A stretch of 64,000 nt of DNA from Ectopseudomonas chengduensis (GTDB taxonomy: Bacteria > Pseudomonadota > Gammaproteobacteria > Pseudomonadales > Pseudomonadaceae): positions 434,001-498,000 of the forward strand of contig NZ_JACFYZ010000002.1 of assembly GCF_015712065.1 (NCBI RefSeq), read 5' to 3'. The translations under genes and the position numbers were made by a program. Shown here one piece after another: positions 28,456 through 39,013 of this stretch. The notes beneath the pieces were generated by a model. It saw nothing but the letters and a program-made list of their open reading frames with translations. It was not told the DNA's origin and did no database searches. Each line of letters opens with the position of its first letter. Position 1 is the first letter of the stretch.

Positions 28456-30639
28456 ATGAACAGCGAAGGACTCAACAGCGAAGTGCTCGACAACAACCCG
28501 CCTCAGGCCGAGGTGGTCGCCGAGACGCCAGTGGTGGAAACCCCGCCGCCGGCTCCGATTCCCAGCCTGGATGACAGCAGCCTGTACATCCACCGTGAAC
28601 TGTCGCAGCTGCAGTTCAATATCCGGGTGCTGGAGCAGGCGCTGGACGAGTCCTATCCGCTGCTCGAACGCCTGAAGTTCCTGCTGATCTTCTCCAGCAA
28701 CCTCGACGAGTTCTTCGAGATCCGCGTCGCCGGGCTGAAGAAGCAGATCAACTTCGCCCGTGAACAGGCCGGCGCGGATGGCCTGCAGCCGCACCAGGCA
28801 CTGGCGCGCATCAGCGAGCTGGTACACGAGCAGGTCGAGCGGCAGTACGCGATTCTCAACGACACCCTGTTCCCGGCGCTGGCCAAGCACAACATCAACT
28901 TTATCCGCCGGCGGTTCTGGACCACCAAGCTCAAGGCCTGGGTGCGCCGCTATTTCCGCGACGAGATCGCGCCGATCATCACCCCCATCGGCCTCGACCC
29001 GACGCACCCCTTCCCGCTGCTGGTGAACAAGAGCCTGAACTTCATCGTCGAGCTCGAGGGCGTCGATGCCTTCGGCCGCGATTCCGGTCTGGCCATCATC
29101 CCGGCGCCGCGCCTGCTGCCGCGCATCATCAAGGTGCCGGAGGACGTTGGGGGCCCTGGCGACAATTACGTGTTCCTGTCGTCGATGATCCACGCTCACG
29201 CCGATGATCTGTTCCAGGGCATGAAGGTCAAGGGCTGCTACCAGTTCCGCCTGACCCGCAACGCCGACCTGTCGGTGGACACCGAGGACGTCGAGGACCT
29301 GGCGCGTGCCCTGCGTGGCGAGCTGTTCAGCCGTCGTTATGGCGATGCGGTGCGCCTGGAAGTGGTCGACACCTGCCCGAAACACCTGCGCGATTATCTG
29401 CTCAAGCAATTCGGCCTGACCGAGGGCGAGCTGTACCAGGTCAACGGCCCGGTCAACCTGACCCGCCTGTTCAGCATCACTGGCCTGGATAACCACTCGG
29501 ATCTGCAGTACGCGCCGTTCACCCCGGTGATCCCCAAGCTGCTGCAGAACGCCGAGAACATCTTCAGCGTGGTCAGCAAGCAGGACATCCTCCTGCTGCA
29601 TCCCTTCGAGTCCTTCACCCCGGTAGTGGACCTGCTGCGCCAGGCGGCGAAAGACCCGCACGTGCTGGCGATCAAGCAGACCCTGTATCGTTCTGGCGCC
29701 AACTCGGAGATCGTCGACGCCCTGGTGGAGGCAGCGCGTAACGGCAAGGAAGTCACCGCGGTGATCGAGCTGCGTGCGCGCTTCGACGAAGAGTCCAACC
29801 TGGCCCTGGCCAGCCGTCTGCAGGCCGCTGGTGCAGTGGTGATCTACGGTGTGGTCGGCTTCAAGACCCACGCCAAGATGATGCTGATCCTGCGCCGCGA
29901 GAACGGCGAGATCGTCCGCTACGCTCACCTTGGCACCGGCAACTACCACGCTGGCAACGCCAAGCTGTATACCGACTACAGCCTGCTCACCGCCGACGTG
30001 GCCCTGGGCGAGGACGTGTCCAAGCTGTTCAGTCAGCTGATTGGCATGGGCAAGACCCTGCGCATGAAGAAGCTGCTGCATGCACCCTTCACCTTGAAGA
30101 AGACCCTGCTCGACCTGATCGCCAAGGAAACCACAGCGGCGGCCGAAGGCAAGCCGGCGCATATCATCGCCAAGTTCAACTCGCTGACCGACCCCAAGGT
30201 CATCCGCGCGCTATACAAGGCCAGCCAGACCGGGGTGAAGATCGACCTGGTGGTGCGTGGCATGTGCTGCCTGCGACCGGGTATTGCCGGGGTCTCGCAT
30301 AACATCCAGGTGCGTTCGATCATCGGCCGCTTCCTCGAGCACACGCGGGTGTTCTACTTCCTCAACGGCGGCGACGAGAAAATCTATCTTTCCAGCGCCG
30401 ACTGGATGGAGCGCAACCTCGACAAGCGCGTGGAGACCTGCTTCCCGGTGGAGGGCAAGAAGCTCATCACGCGCGTCAAGAAGGAGCTGGAAAGCTACCT
30501 GACCGACAACACCCAGGCCTGGGTGCTGCAGTCCGATGGTCGTTACCTGCGCCAACAGCCCACCGGCAACCAGAACCCGCGCAGCGCACAGTCCGGCTTG
30601 CTGGAGAAACTCACCGCACCAGTGATCGTGACGCGTTAA
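28456..30639 (+). CDS. ppk: Polyphosphate kinase 1
   Basis: Makes long-chain polyphosphate from ATP at the membrane or nucleoid. 727 residues, with a 30-40-residue acidic/proline-rich N-terminal extension ([20 protein letters not shown]) compared with E. coli. Domains in order: N domain starting [22 protein letters not shown] domain and two phospholipase-D-like catalytic domains. The autophosphorylated His is in [10 protein letters not shown] (about 472), and the second conserved His is in [10 protein letters not shown] (about 629). It lies 19 bp after hemB, so probably shares its transcript, and converges with ppx. Confidence 0.96.
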   Translation: MNSEGLNSEVLDNNPPQAEVVAETPVVETPPPAPIPSLDDSSLYIHRELSQLQFNIRVLEQALDESYPLLERLKFLLIFSSNLDEFFEIRVAGLKKQINFAREQAGADGLQPHQALARISELVHEQVERQYAILNDTLFPALAKHNINFIRRRFWTTKLKAWVRRYFRDEIAPIITPIGLDPTHPFPLLVNKSLNFIVELEGVDAFGRDSGLAIIPAPRLLPRIIKVPEDVGGPGDNYVFLSSMIHAHADDLFQGMKVKGCYQFRLTRNADLSVDTEDVEDLARALRGELFSRRYGDAVRLEVVDTCPKHLRDYLLKQFGLTEGELYQVNGPVNLTRLFSITGLDNHSDLQYAPFTPVIPKLLQNAENIFSVVSKQDILLLHPFESFTPVVDLLRQAAKDPHVLAIKQTLYRSGANSEIVDALVEAARNGKEVTAVIELRARFDEESNLALASRLQAAGAVVIYGVVGFKTHAKMMLILRRENGEIVRYAHLGTGNYHAGNAKLYTDYSLLTADVALGEDVSKLFSQLIGMGKTLRMKKLLHAPFTLKKTLLDLIAKETTAAAEGKPAHIIAKFNSLTDPKVIRALYKASQTGVKIDLVVRGMCCLRPGIAGVSHNIQVRSIIGRFLEHTRVFYFLNGGDEKIYLSSADWMERNLDKRVETCFPVEGKKLITRVKKELESYLTDNTQAWVLQSDGRYLRQQPTGNQNPRSAQSGLLEKLTAPVIVTR

Positions 30640-30666
30640 AAGCGGCTGCGTGCAGCCCTCTGATGA

Positions 30667-30824
30667 CCCTCTCCCACTTGTGGGGCGAAGAGGCGCGCTT
30701 TTGGAAGCACTGCTTCCTGCGCCGATGAGCGCCTGATCGCTGGCGATCAGGCCGGGGCGCGGAGCGGGGTGCCCGAAGTGCGGGAGAGGGGGCTTTGTGG
30801 TCCTGGCGGGTTTCACCCGCCCTA
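30667..30824. repeat. Nested palindromic element between convergent ppk and ppx
   Basis: Outer arms CCCTCTCCC at 30667-30675 and GGGAGAGGG at 30782-30790, extended by GGGGCGAA/GCCCGAAG, enclose a perfect inner hairpin CCTGATCGC-TG-GCGATCAGG (30732-30751). A separate half REP unit GGCGGGTTTCACCCGCCC follows at about 30804-30824. It probably terminates transcripts from both sides. The rest of the 229-bp gap is featureless. Confidence 0.75.
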
Positions 30825-30868
30825 CAGGCCGAGCCGCGCCCGCAGGGTGCGCCATGCGCACCGGGGTA

Positions 30869-32371
30869 TCAGCGCACGCTCAACGTCAGATCAATACGCT
30901 TGAGCCATTCGGCTTCGGCTTCAAAGTCCGCCAGGGTCAGCGGGTTGGCGGCCAGCCAGCCTTCAGGGAAGACGATCTCCAGGCTGTTGTCGCCGGCCTT
31001 GAACTGCACCTGTGGCATGTCCTGCGTACCACGGATGTGGTGGAACAGAATGGCGAAGCGCAGCAGCACGCACAGGCGCATCAGCTTCACGCCTTCCTCG
31101 CCGAAGTCGGCGAACTTGTCCTTGGGAATGTTGCGGCGGTGGCCGCGCACCAGCAGCGCGAGCATCTGCTGGTCCTGGCGCGAGAAGCCGGCCAGGTCGG
31201 AGTGCTCGATCAGATAGGCGCCGTGCTTGTGGTACTGGTAGTGGGCGATATCCAGACCCACCTCGTGCACCTTGGCGCCCCAGCTCAGCAGTTCGCGATG
31301 CCAGTCGTCGGTCAGCTCCCAATCGGCGGACACCTTGTCCAGCGCCGACAGTGCCTTGGCCTCGACCCGGGCGGCCTGGTCGACATCGACGTGGTAGCGC
31401 TCCATGAACGCCGCCAGGGTGCGTTCGCGTACGTCTTCATGCTGATGGCGGCCGAGCAGGTCGTAGAGCACGCCCTCACGCAATGCGCCCTCGGAATGGC
31501 TCATCCGCTGGATGTCGCAGGCATCGAAGATCGCTTCGAGAATCGCCAGGCCGGCGGGGAAGATGCCGCGACGGTCCGGCTTGATGCCGTCGAGGTCGAG
31601 CTTCTCCACCTCGCCGAGCTTGAACAGCTTGCGCTTGAGCCAGGCCAGGCCTTCGGCCGTCACCTCGCCGCTGCCCAAACCCGCTGCCTTGATGGTCAGA
31701 CCGACCGCCTTGATGGTGCCGGAAGCGCCAACGGCGTCCTCCCAGCCGAGACGGCGCAGACCCTGTTCGATGCTCATGAGTTCTAGACGGGCCGCGGTGT
31801 AGGCCTGGGCATAACGCGCCGGGGTGATCTTGCCGTCGCGAAAGTAGCGCTGGGTGAAGCTTACGCAGCCCATCTGCAGGCTTTCGCGCAGCAGCGGCTC
31901 GAAGCGCTGGCCGATGATGAATTCGGTGCTGCCACCGCCGATATCGGCGACCAGGCGCTTGCCGGGCGTGTCGGCAATGCTGTGGGACACACCCAGATAG
32001 ATCAGGCGGGCTTCCTCACGGCCGGAAATTACCTCGACCTGATGACCGAGGATCTCCTCGGCGCGGCGGATGAACACCGCGCGGTTGCGCGCCTCACGCA
32101 GGGCGTTGGTGCCGACGATGCGTACGGCGCCTTCCGGCAGCGTGTTGGTGAACTGGGCGAAGCGGCGCAGGCAGTCGAGCCCGCGCTGCATTGCTTCTTC
32201 GCTGAGCTGACGCTCGTCGTCCAGGCCTGCGGCCAGTTGCACTTTGTCGCCGAGGCGCTCGAGGATGCGAATTTCGTGACTGTCGGCCTTGGCCAGCACC
32301 ATGTGAAAGCTGTTCGAACCCAGGTCGATGGCAGCGATCAGGGGAAAACTCTCGGCAGGGGCTTTGGGCAT
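30869..32371 (-). CDS. ppx: Exopolyphosphatase/guanosine pentaphosphatase
   Basis: Degrades polyphosphate from the ends; in the ASKHA superfamily. I start at ATG 32369-32371 ([28 protein letters not shown]), giving 500 residues. The phosphate loops are seen in [11 protein letters not shown] and [11 protein letters not shown]; the general-base Glu is in [15 protein letters not shown]. The C-terminal part (residues 310-500) is the HD-like/Ppx-C region with [29 protein letters not shown]. The upstream frame carries a Met at 32434 that adds 21 unlikely residues. Convergent with ppk. Confidence 0.95.
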   Translation of the reverse strand: MPKAPAESFPLIAAIDLGSNSFHMVLAKADSHEIRILERLGDKVQLAAGLDDERQLSEEAMQRGLDCLRRFAQFTNTLPEGAVRIVGTNALREARNRAVFIRRAEEILGHQVEVISGREEARLIYLGVSHSIADTPGKRLVADIGGGSTEFIIGQRFEPLLRESLQMGCVSFTQRYFRDGKITPARYAQAYTAARLELMSIEQGLRRLGWEDAVGASGTIKAVGLTIKAAGLGSGEVTAEGLAWLKRKLFKLGEVEKLDLDGIKPDRRGIFPAGLAILEAIFDACDIQRMSHSEGALREGVLYDLLGRHQHEDVRERTLAAFMERYHVDVDQAARVEAKALSALDKVSADWELTDDWHRELLSWGAKVHEVGLDIAHYQYHKHGAYLIEHSDLAGFSRQDQQMLALLVRGHRRNIPKDKFADFGEEGVKLMRLCVLLRFAILFHHIRGTQDMPQVQFKAGDNSLEIVFPEGWLAANPLTLADFEAEAEWLKRIDLTLSVR

Positions 32372-32468
32372 GATTACGGCATCTCGTTCGATTTCCGCGC
32401 ATCCTGCCACGACTGAGCGCATGAGCCAACGCATACGGATGTCGCATGAAACTGGTCTAGACCTGTGA

Positions 32469-32978
32469 TTACTGCAGGTTCAGCACACTCAGTGGCTGTT
32501 TCAACACCTGCTCGTCGCAGTTGTGACCCTCGCCGCCACGGTCCACCACGATGAATCGGCCGGGGTGTTGCAAGCACAGCAGCGGGTGGTGCCAGGTGCC
32601 GCGGGCGTAGTTCACGCCCTGGTCCGGTGCGCTGATGAAGGCGCGAATCTGCGACTCGTCCAGCTCGCCGGGTGGGGCGACGACGATCAGCATGCGCCCG
32701 CCGTCCACCGGATAAAAGGCCTGGCTGCCCAGCGGGTGGCGTTCGAGCATGTGGATGGCGATAGGCGCGTGCCAGGCCCTGCCCTCGAACAGGTTGACCA
32801 GGGTGCGCGGCGATTCTCCGGCCAGCTCCACCTGTGCCAGGTCGTGGTAGCGCGTGGTGGTTCCGGCGTTGATCGGGAAGGCCGTGGCACCGGCCGTCTC
32901 GATCACCTCGCCGAAGGGCGTGAAGGCCGCGCGGGTCAGCGGCTCGATGCGCAGCGGTAGGGGCGCCGGCGCGTTCAC
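32469..32978 (-). CDS. allA: Ureidoglycolate lyase family protein
   Basis: 169 residues of the AllA fold: [18 protein letters not shown] near the start, [26 protein letters not shown] in the middle and [16 protein letters not shown], the characteristic strand with the paired His. AllA converts ureidoglycolate to glyoxylate and urea in allantoin breakdown. No other purine or allantoin gene is present, so a related substrate imported by the adjacent transporter is possible. Its start overlaps the ABC ATPase stop by 4 bp, so it is the last gene of a five-gene operon. Confidence 0.9.
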   Translation of the reverse strand: MNAPAPLPLRIEPLTRAAFTPFGEVIETAGATAFPINAGTTTRYHDLAQVELAGESPRTLVNLFEGRAWHAPIAIHMLERHPLGSQAFYPVDGGRMLIVVAPPGELDESQIRAFISAPDQGVNYARGTWHHPLLCLQHPGRFIVVDRGGEGHNCDEQVLKQPLSVLNLQ

Positions 32979-33706
32979 AGGTTCACCGAGCCGATGAAAT
33001 TGCGCAGCTCTTCGGTCTGCGGGGCGGCGAACAGCGCTTTCGGATCGCCGATCTCATGCACCTTGCCATGGTGCATGAACACCAGCTTGTTACCCACTTC
33101 GCGGGCAAAGCGCATCTCGTGGGTGACCATGATCAGGGTCATGCCCTCGCTGGCCAGTTGCTTGACCACTGCCAGTACCTCGTTGACCAACTCCGGATCG
33201 AGCGCCGAGGTGATTTCGTCGCACAGCAGCACCTTGGGCGACATGGCCAGGGCGCGGGCGATGGCTACGCGCTGCTGCTGGCCGCCGGACAGGCGCTCGG
33301 GATAGGCGTCGAACTTCTCCGCCAGGCCAACCCGTTCGAGCATCTGCCGGGCGATCTTCTCGGCTTCGGCGCGCGGGGTCTTCTTCACCACCTGCGGCGC
33401 CAGCATGACGTTCTCGCCGACGGTCAGGTGCGGGAAGAGGTTGAACTGCTGGAACACCATGCCGACTTTCTGCCGCAGGCTGCGTAGGTCGGCGCGGGCA
33501 GCGTCGATGTACTCGCCGTCGACTTCGATCACACCGTCGTTGATCGATTCCAGGCCATTGAGGGTGCGCAGGAAGGTGCTCTTGCCCGAGCCGCTGCGGC
33601 CGATGATGGCGACCACTTCGCCTTCCTCGACCTTGAGGTCGATGCCCTTGAGCACGTGGTTGTCGCCGTAATACTTGTGCAGGGCGGTGACGTTAAGCAG
33701 TGACAT
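32975..33706 (-). CDS. Amino-acid-type ABC transporter ATPase
   Basis: 243 residues, HisP/GlnQ family. Walker A GRSGSGKST (about 37-45), Q-loop VFQQFNLFPHLTVGENV, signature LSGGQQQRVAIARAL, Walker B VLLCDEITSALDPE and H-loop MVTHEM. It powers the two permeases encoded just upstream in the operon. The start at 33706 lies inside the last codons of the permease gene (14-bp overlap). Confidence 0.95.
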   Translation of the reverse strand: MSLLNVTALHKYYGDNHVLKGIDLKVEEGEVVAIIGRSGSGKSTFLRTLNGLESINDGVIEVDGEYIDAARADLRSLRQKVGMVFQQFNLFPHLTVGENVMLAPQVVKKTPRAEAEKIARQMLERVGLAEKFDAYPERLSGGQQQRVAIARALAMSPKVLLCDEITSALDPELVNEVLAVVKQLASEGMTLIMVTHEMRFAREVGNKLVFMHHGKVHEIGDPKALFAAPQTEELRNFIGSVNL

Positions 33707-34340
33707 TCAGCCTCCTTTCCAGGCGGTATGCAGCGAGCGAGAGCGGGTAGCAAAGCAGGAAGTAACCGAGGGCGACGAAGCCGTAGACCATGAAGGGCTC
33801 GAAGGTGGCGTTGGCCAGCATGCTGCCGGTCTTGGTCAGTTCGGTGAAACCGATGATCGAGGTCACTGCGGTGCCCTTGACCACCTGCACGGAGAAACCG
33901 ACGGTAGGCGCCACGGCGATGCGCAGGGCCTGCGGCAGGACAACATGGCGCAGGGTTTCCAGGCGGCTCATGGCCAGGCTTTCAGCGGCCTCCCACTGGC
34001 CGCGGGTGATGGCCCCGACGCAGCCGCGCCAGATCTCGGCGAGAAAGGCGCTGGTGAACAGCGTCAGTGCAGTGGCCGCAGCCAGCCAGGGCGACACGTC
34101 GATGCCGAGCAGGGCGATGCCGAAGAACACCAGAAACAGCTGCATCAAAAGCGGCGTGCCCTGGAACAGTTCGATATAGCCACGGGCCAGGATGCGCGGC
34201 GCCGACAGTGGCGACAGCCGCGCCAGCAACACCAGCAGGCCGGCGATACCGCCGCAGACGAACGCCACCAGTGACAGCAGCAGCGTCCACTGCAAGCCGG
34301 TGAGCAGGTTGCGCAGGATGTCCCAGAGGGTGAAGTCCAT
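33693..34340 (-). CDS. Amino-acid-type ABC permease, subunit 2
   Basis: 215-residue HisM/GlnP-type permease with about five membrane helices. The EAA loop reads QWEAAESLAMSRLETLRHVVLPQALRIAVAP, and YIELFQGTPLLMQLFLVFFG is the family's second signature. It overlaps the first permease gene by 1 bp (34340) and the ATPase gene by 14 bp. Confidence 0.93.
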   Translation of the reverse strand: MDFTLWDILRNLLTGLQWTLLLSLVAFVCGGIAGLLVLLARLSPLSAPRILARGYIELFQGTPLLMQLFLVFFGIALLGIDVSPWLAAATALTLFTSAFLAEIWRGCVGAITRGQWEAAESLAMSRLETLRHVVLPQALRIAVAPTVGFSVQVVKGTAVTSIIGFTELTKTGSMLANATFEPFMVYGFVALGYFLLCYPLSLAAYRLERRLNVTA

Positions 34341-35005
34341 CAGCGGGCTCCCATGATGAAGCGGCGGCCGAACCAGGCCAGCAGTTGGCGAATTCCGATG
34401 GCCATGAGCAGGTACAGCGCGGTGGTCAGCAGGTAGGTCTCGAAGGCACGGAAGTTACGCGACTGGATGAAGTTGGCGGCGAACGACAGCTCTTCGGTGG
34501 AAATCTGCGAGCACACCGCCGAACCGAGCATGACGATGATTATCTGGCTCGACAGCGCCGGCCACACCTTGCCCAGCGCCGGGCGCAGCACCACATGACG
34601 GAAGGTCTCGAAGCGGCTCATGGCCAGTGCGCTGGCCGCCTCGAGCTGGCCATGCGGGATGGCCTGGATGCCGGCACGGATGATCTCCGTCGAGTAGGCG
34701 CCGAGGTTGATCACCATGGCCAGAATGGCGGCCTCCCATTCGCTCAGACGTACGCCGAGCGAGGGCAAGCCGAAGAAGATGAAGAACAGCTGGACGATGA
34801 ACGGCGTATTGCGGATCAGCTCCACGTAGACGCCGAATATCCGGTCGAACGGGCGGATGCGCCAGGCGCGCAGTATCGCCCCGACGATGCCGAGACCGAC
34901 ACCCAGCAGGGTGCCGATCACCGTCAGGCCGAGGGTGAAGGCCGCGCCCTGCAGCAGCAGATCGCTGTGCTGCAGGACGGCGGCGAAGTCGAACTGGTAC
35001 GCCAT
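34340..35005 (-). CDS. Amino-acid-type ABC permease, subunit 1
   Basis: 221 residues, same family as its neighbour but clearly distinct: VYVELIRNTPFIVQLFFIFFGLPSLGV and the EAA loop QLEAASALAMSRFETFRHVVLRPALGKVWPAL. Together the two permeases form a heterodimer. Starts MAYQFDFAAVLQHSDLLLQG. The gap to the binding-protein gene is 20 bp. Confidence 0.93.
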   Translation of the reverse strand: MAYQFDFAAVLQHSDLLLQGAAFTLGLTVIGTLLGVGLGIVGAILRAWRIRPFDRIFGVYVELIRNTPFIVQLFFIFFGLPSLGVRLSEWEAAILAMVINLGAYSTEIIRAGIQAIPHGQLEAASALAMSRFETFRHVVLRPALGKVWPALSSQIIIVMLGSAVCSQISTEELSFAANFIQSRNFRAFETYLLTTALYLLMAIGIRQLLAWFGRRFIMGAR

Positions 35006-35025
35006 GGCTCAACGCTCCGTCAGGC

Positions 35026-35811
35026 TCAGAGGTCAGCCGGCATTGGCTGCTTCAGCCACTTCTGGCTGAGCGCATCGAGGCTGCCGTCGGCCTTGGCGTC
35101 GGCGATGATGGTGTTGACCTTGTCCAGCAGCGCGCTCTGGTTCTTGTTCACGCCGACGTACACCGGCGAATCCTTAAGCTTGAGCTTCATGCTCGGTACG
35201 CGCTTGGGGTTGCGCTCGGAGATGGCCACCATCACCACGTTGCCGCTGGCGATCAGCTCGACCTGGCCGGAGAGGTAGGCGGCGATGGTCGAGTTGTTGT
35301 CCTCGAAGCGCTTGATGGTGGCGCCTTTCGGAGCGACGTTGCTCAGCTCTATGTCCTCGATGGAGCCACGGGTGACGCTGATGGTCTTGCCGCTCAGGTC
35401 GTCGAGGCTGGCGATGGCGGCGTCCTCCGGGCCGAACACGCCGAGGTAGAAAGGCGCGTAGGCGGCGGAGAAGTCGATCACCGCTTCACGCTCGGGGTTC
35501 TTGCCGAGGCTGGAGATCACCAGATCGACCTTGCCGGTGGTGAGGAAGGGGATGCGGTTGGTGCTGTTGACCGGGGTCAGCTCCAGTTTCACCGCCAGCT
35601 TGTCGGCCAGCAGTTGCGCGGTGTCGATATCCAGGCCGCGCGGTTTCATGTCCGGGCCGACCGAGCCGAACGGCGGGAAATCCTGCGGCACGGCGACCTT
35701 CAGCACACCGGCCTTGCTGATGTCTTCGAGTGCATCGGCGTGAGCGGTGCTGGCGCCGAAGGCCAGGGCGGCGAACAGGGTACCCAGCAGGGTGCGGTGA
35801 AAATTGCGCAT
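35026..35811 (-). CDS. Periplasmic amino-acid-type ABC solute-binding protein
   Basis: 261 residues from ATG 35809-35811, preceded by GGGAG. Signal peptide MRNFHRTLLGTLFAALAFGASTAHA. SBP_bac_3 features: GVLKVAVPQDFPPFGSVGPDMKPRGLDIDTAQLLADKL, then STNRIPFLTTGKVDLVISSLGKNPEREAVIDFSAAY, which is the signature of this family. First gene of the operon and divergent from the FadR-type regulator. The ligand is likely an acidic or polar amino-acid-like or ureido compound, judged only from the allA linkage. Confidence 0.92.
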   Translation of the reverse strand: MRNFHRTLLGTLFAALAFGASTAHADALEDISKAGVLKVAVPQDFPPFGSVGPDMKPRGLDIDTAQLLADKLAVKLELTPVNSTNRIPFLTTGKVDLVISSLGKNPEREAVIDFSAAYAPFYLGVFGPEDAAIASLDDLSGKTISVTRGSIEDIELSNVAPKGATIKRFEDNNSTIAAYLSGQVELIASGNVVMVAISERNPKRVPSMKLKLKDSPVYVGVNKNQSALLDKVNTIIADAKADGSLDALSQKWLKQPMPADL

Positions 35812-35957
35812 GTCGAACTCCCGATGAATGAACGAAAACTGAAGCGTTTTGCCTGGCTCGTGCAGTGCATCGCCTGTGCCAAGTTCAATGAAATAAGGGC
35901 TCTCATCGTTTCGGGCGAGTGGAAACAAGGTCTTACTGGTCTGAACAGTTGATGTAG

Positions 35958-35973
35958 CTGACCAATTGGTCAG
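35958..35973. promoter_or_regulatory. Perfect 16-bp palindrome, likely FadR/GntR operator
   Basis: CTGACCAATTGGTCAG is an exact inverted repeat in the 287-bp space between the divergent transporter operon and regulator. GntR/FadR operators are commonly palindromes of this size with TGGTnnnACCA-like halves. Degenerate half sites CTGACC and GGTCTGAACAG occur near 36084 and 35934, so several operators may exist. The autoregulator at 36099 is the likely ligand-dependent binder. Confidence 0.7.
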
Positions 35974-36098
35974 AAGCGTTTCTGAGCCATCTCGGTGCAT
36001 CTGCGTGACGGGCTGTTCCACAAGAGGGCGTCGCTTGCCTGGGGCGGCCTTATGGCCGTACAAAGGCGACTTCACTGGACTGACCGGCCCGAACAGTC

Positions 36099-36803
36099 AT
36101 GAATGCTTCTGCTCCCCGCGCGGTACCCGAATACGCCTTGCAGGCGATCCGCCGCCTGATCGAGGACGAGGGCTATCGCCCCGGCGACGCGCTGCCGTCG
36201 CAGCGCGATCTGGCCGAGCGCCTTGGTGTCAGCCGTGCGTCACTGCGTGAGGCGCTGTCGTCGCTCAGCGCGTTGGGCCTGGTCAGCGTGCAGGCCGGCA
36301 AGGGTGTGTTCGTGCAGGAGGCGAGTAAGGCCGAGGCGGCCGGCGCTTTCGCCTGGCCCTTCGCCGCACAGGTGTCGGCGGCCGATACCTTCCAGTTGCG
36401 CTTTGCTCTGGAGGGCTTCGCCTGTGGTTTGGCGGCCGGGGTGATGACCGCCGAGGTGCTGGACATTCTCGAAGACAACGTCGAGCAGATGCGCCGCGAG
36501 CTGCGTGCAGGTGATTTCGAGCAGGCCAACCGGCTGGATTTCGAGTTTCACCAGCGTATTCTCGCCGCCAGCGGCAACCAGGCGATGTTCGCCCTGGTTA
36601 CCTCCAGCGCCGAGATCTTCCTGGAAAGTCAGAAGCTGCCGTTCATCCGCCCGGAGCGTGCGCAGGAAACCTGGCAGGAGCATCGCAAGATCCTCAAGGC
36701 CCTGGCCCGGCATGCCGCCGGCCCGGCACAGAAAGCCATGCAGCAGCACATCCGCGCGGCGGCGCTGCGCACTGGAATAGCCTTCATCACGCTTGGTGAT
36801 TGA
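36099..36803 (+). CDS. FadR-subfamily GntR transcriptional regulator
   Basis: 234 residues. Winged helix at about 8-75: YALQAIRRLIEDEGYRPGDALPSQRDLAERLGVSRASLREALSSLSALGLVSVQAGKGVFV. The C-terminal FCD effector domain (about 95-225) has the helical pattern FQLRFALEGFACGLAAGVM and metal/ligand-type positions in DFEFHQRILAASGNQ and EHRKILKAL. It probably controls the divergent allA-ABC operon. A hairpin ATTGAG-TGG-CTCAAT (36808-36822) follows the stop and may end its transcript. Confidence 0.93.
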   Translation: MNASAPRAVPEYALQAIRRLIEDEGYRPGDALPSQRDLAERLGVSRASLREALSSLSALGLVSVQAGKGVFVQEASKAEAAGAFAWPFAAQVSAADTFQLRFALEGFACGLAAGVMTAEVLDILEDNVEQMRRELRAGDFEQANRLDFEFHQRILAASGNQAMFALVTSSAEIFLESQKLPFIRPERAQETWQEHRKILKALARHAAGPAQKAMQQHIRAAALRTGIAFITLGD

Positions 36804-36974
36804 AACTATTGAGTGGCTCAATCGCCAGTGCCTTTCGGTGTCAGGCAAGCCGGGCTATGATGTCGCCACTTTTTGGTTGCCAGTCATCCTTGGCAGCAGC
36901 CCATCGGGCCGTCGCAAGCGACGTCAAAAATTCCTCCCGGCAATTTTTTGCTTCCGAATATACGGAGACTCCTC

Positions 36975-37301
36975 ATGAGCGAATTCATCACCAACGTCAG
37001 CGACGCCAGCTTCGACCAGGACGTCATCCAGGCTGAAGGTCCGGTTCTGGTCGACTATTGGGCTGAGTGGTGCGGCCCGTGCAAGATGATTGCACCGGTG
37101 CTCGACGAGATCGCCAAGGAATACCAAGGCAAGCTGAAGATCTGCAAACTGAACATCGACGAGAACCAGGAAACCCCGCCGAAGTATGGCGTGCGTGGTA
37201 TCCCGACCCTGATGCTGTTCAAGAACGGCAACGTCGAAGCGACCAAGGTTGGCGCGCTGTCCAAGTCGCAGCTGGCTGCTTTCCTCGACAGCAACATCTG
37301 A
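36975..37301 (+). CDS. trxA: Thioredoxin 1
   Basis: General cytoplasmic dithiol-disulfide reductant, 108 residues. Active site Trp32-Cys33-Gly-Pro-Cys36, the buried Asp in [10 protein letters not shown] and cis-Pro in [11 protein letters not shown] are all present. The start at 36975 has GGAGA 8 nt upstream; the upstream frame extension is not thioredoxin. In other pseudomonads trxA directly follows ppx; here about 4.3 kb of transport genes lie between. Confidence 0.97.
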   Translation: MSEFITNVSDASFDQDVIQAEGPVLVDYWAEWCGPCKMIAPVLDEIAKEYQGKLKICKLNIDENQETPPKYGVRGIPTLMLFKNGNVEATKVGALSKSQLAAFLDSNI

Positions 37302-37314
37302 GGGGGCTGAAGAA

Positions 37315-37381
37315 GTAGAGTGGGCTTTAGCCCACCGAGCTGGTTGCAGTTGGCGTGCTGGTGGGCTGAAGCCCACCCTAC
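37315..37381. repeat. REP-like inverted repeat after trxA
   Basis: Arms GTAGAGTGGGCTTTAGCCCA (from 37315) and TGGGCTGAAGCCCACCCTAC (to 37381) form an imperfect long palindrome. Same type as the cluster at 24446-24529. Confidence 0.8.
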
Positions 37382-37410
37382 CGCTCTGAGGCAAGTCGCT
37401 CTGGAAGAGG

Positions 37411-37433
37411 CCCCGTAATTCGCGGGGTTTTTT
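37411..37433 (+). terminator. Intrinsic terminator of trxA
   Basis: CCCCG-TAATTCG-CGGGG stem followed by TTTTTTCG. Clear rho-independent terminator about 110 nt past the trxA stop. Confidence 0.9.
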
Positions 37434-37621
37434 CGTTTTCGGGGCTAGACGCTGTTTTTTCACGGTGTTAAATTCGACCCCGCTGCATCCTCCATGCAGC
37501 TCTCTGCACGCCGTCGCCGATTCATTCCTATACGAACTCGTTCGCGATCCTGTCGCCTTCTCTGCGGCGCGGCCTCTCAAGCTAACAGCTTTCTTCTCCT
37601 CTCGATGATCACGTCATTCCT
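37434..37621 (+). promoter_or_regulatory. Long pyrimidine-rich rho leader without Shine-Dalgarno
   Basis: The 188 bp between the trxA terminator and the rho ATG holds no gene. Much of it is C/T-rich and G-poor, for example CATCCTCCATGCAGCTCTCT and GCTTTCTTCTCCTCTCG, which resembles a Rho utilisation (rut) region. Rho autoregulates by attenuation in its own leader in E. coli. The 12 nt before the ATG (TCACGTCATTCCT) contain no AGGAG-like sequence. Confidence 0.5.
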
Positions 37622-38881
<1,260 letters not shown>

Positions 38882-38900
38882 GACATCACGTCTTGCCAAA

Positions 38901-38921
38901 AGGCCGGGGAAACCCGGCCTT
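38901..38921 (+). terminator. Intrinsic terminator of rho
   Basis: AGGCCGGG-GAAA-CCCGGCCT, a perfect 8-bp stem with a GAAA tetraloop, then TGTCG. 20 nt past the rho stop. Confidence 0.8.
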
Positions 38922-39013
38922 GTCGTATCTGGAGGCGTTCAAGCCTTCTGAAAGCCCGACTTCGGCGCTAAACTTTGCGGCCGACTCTTGCCTGTCCGAC
39001 ACGAGGCTCCTGC

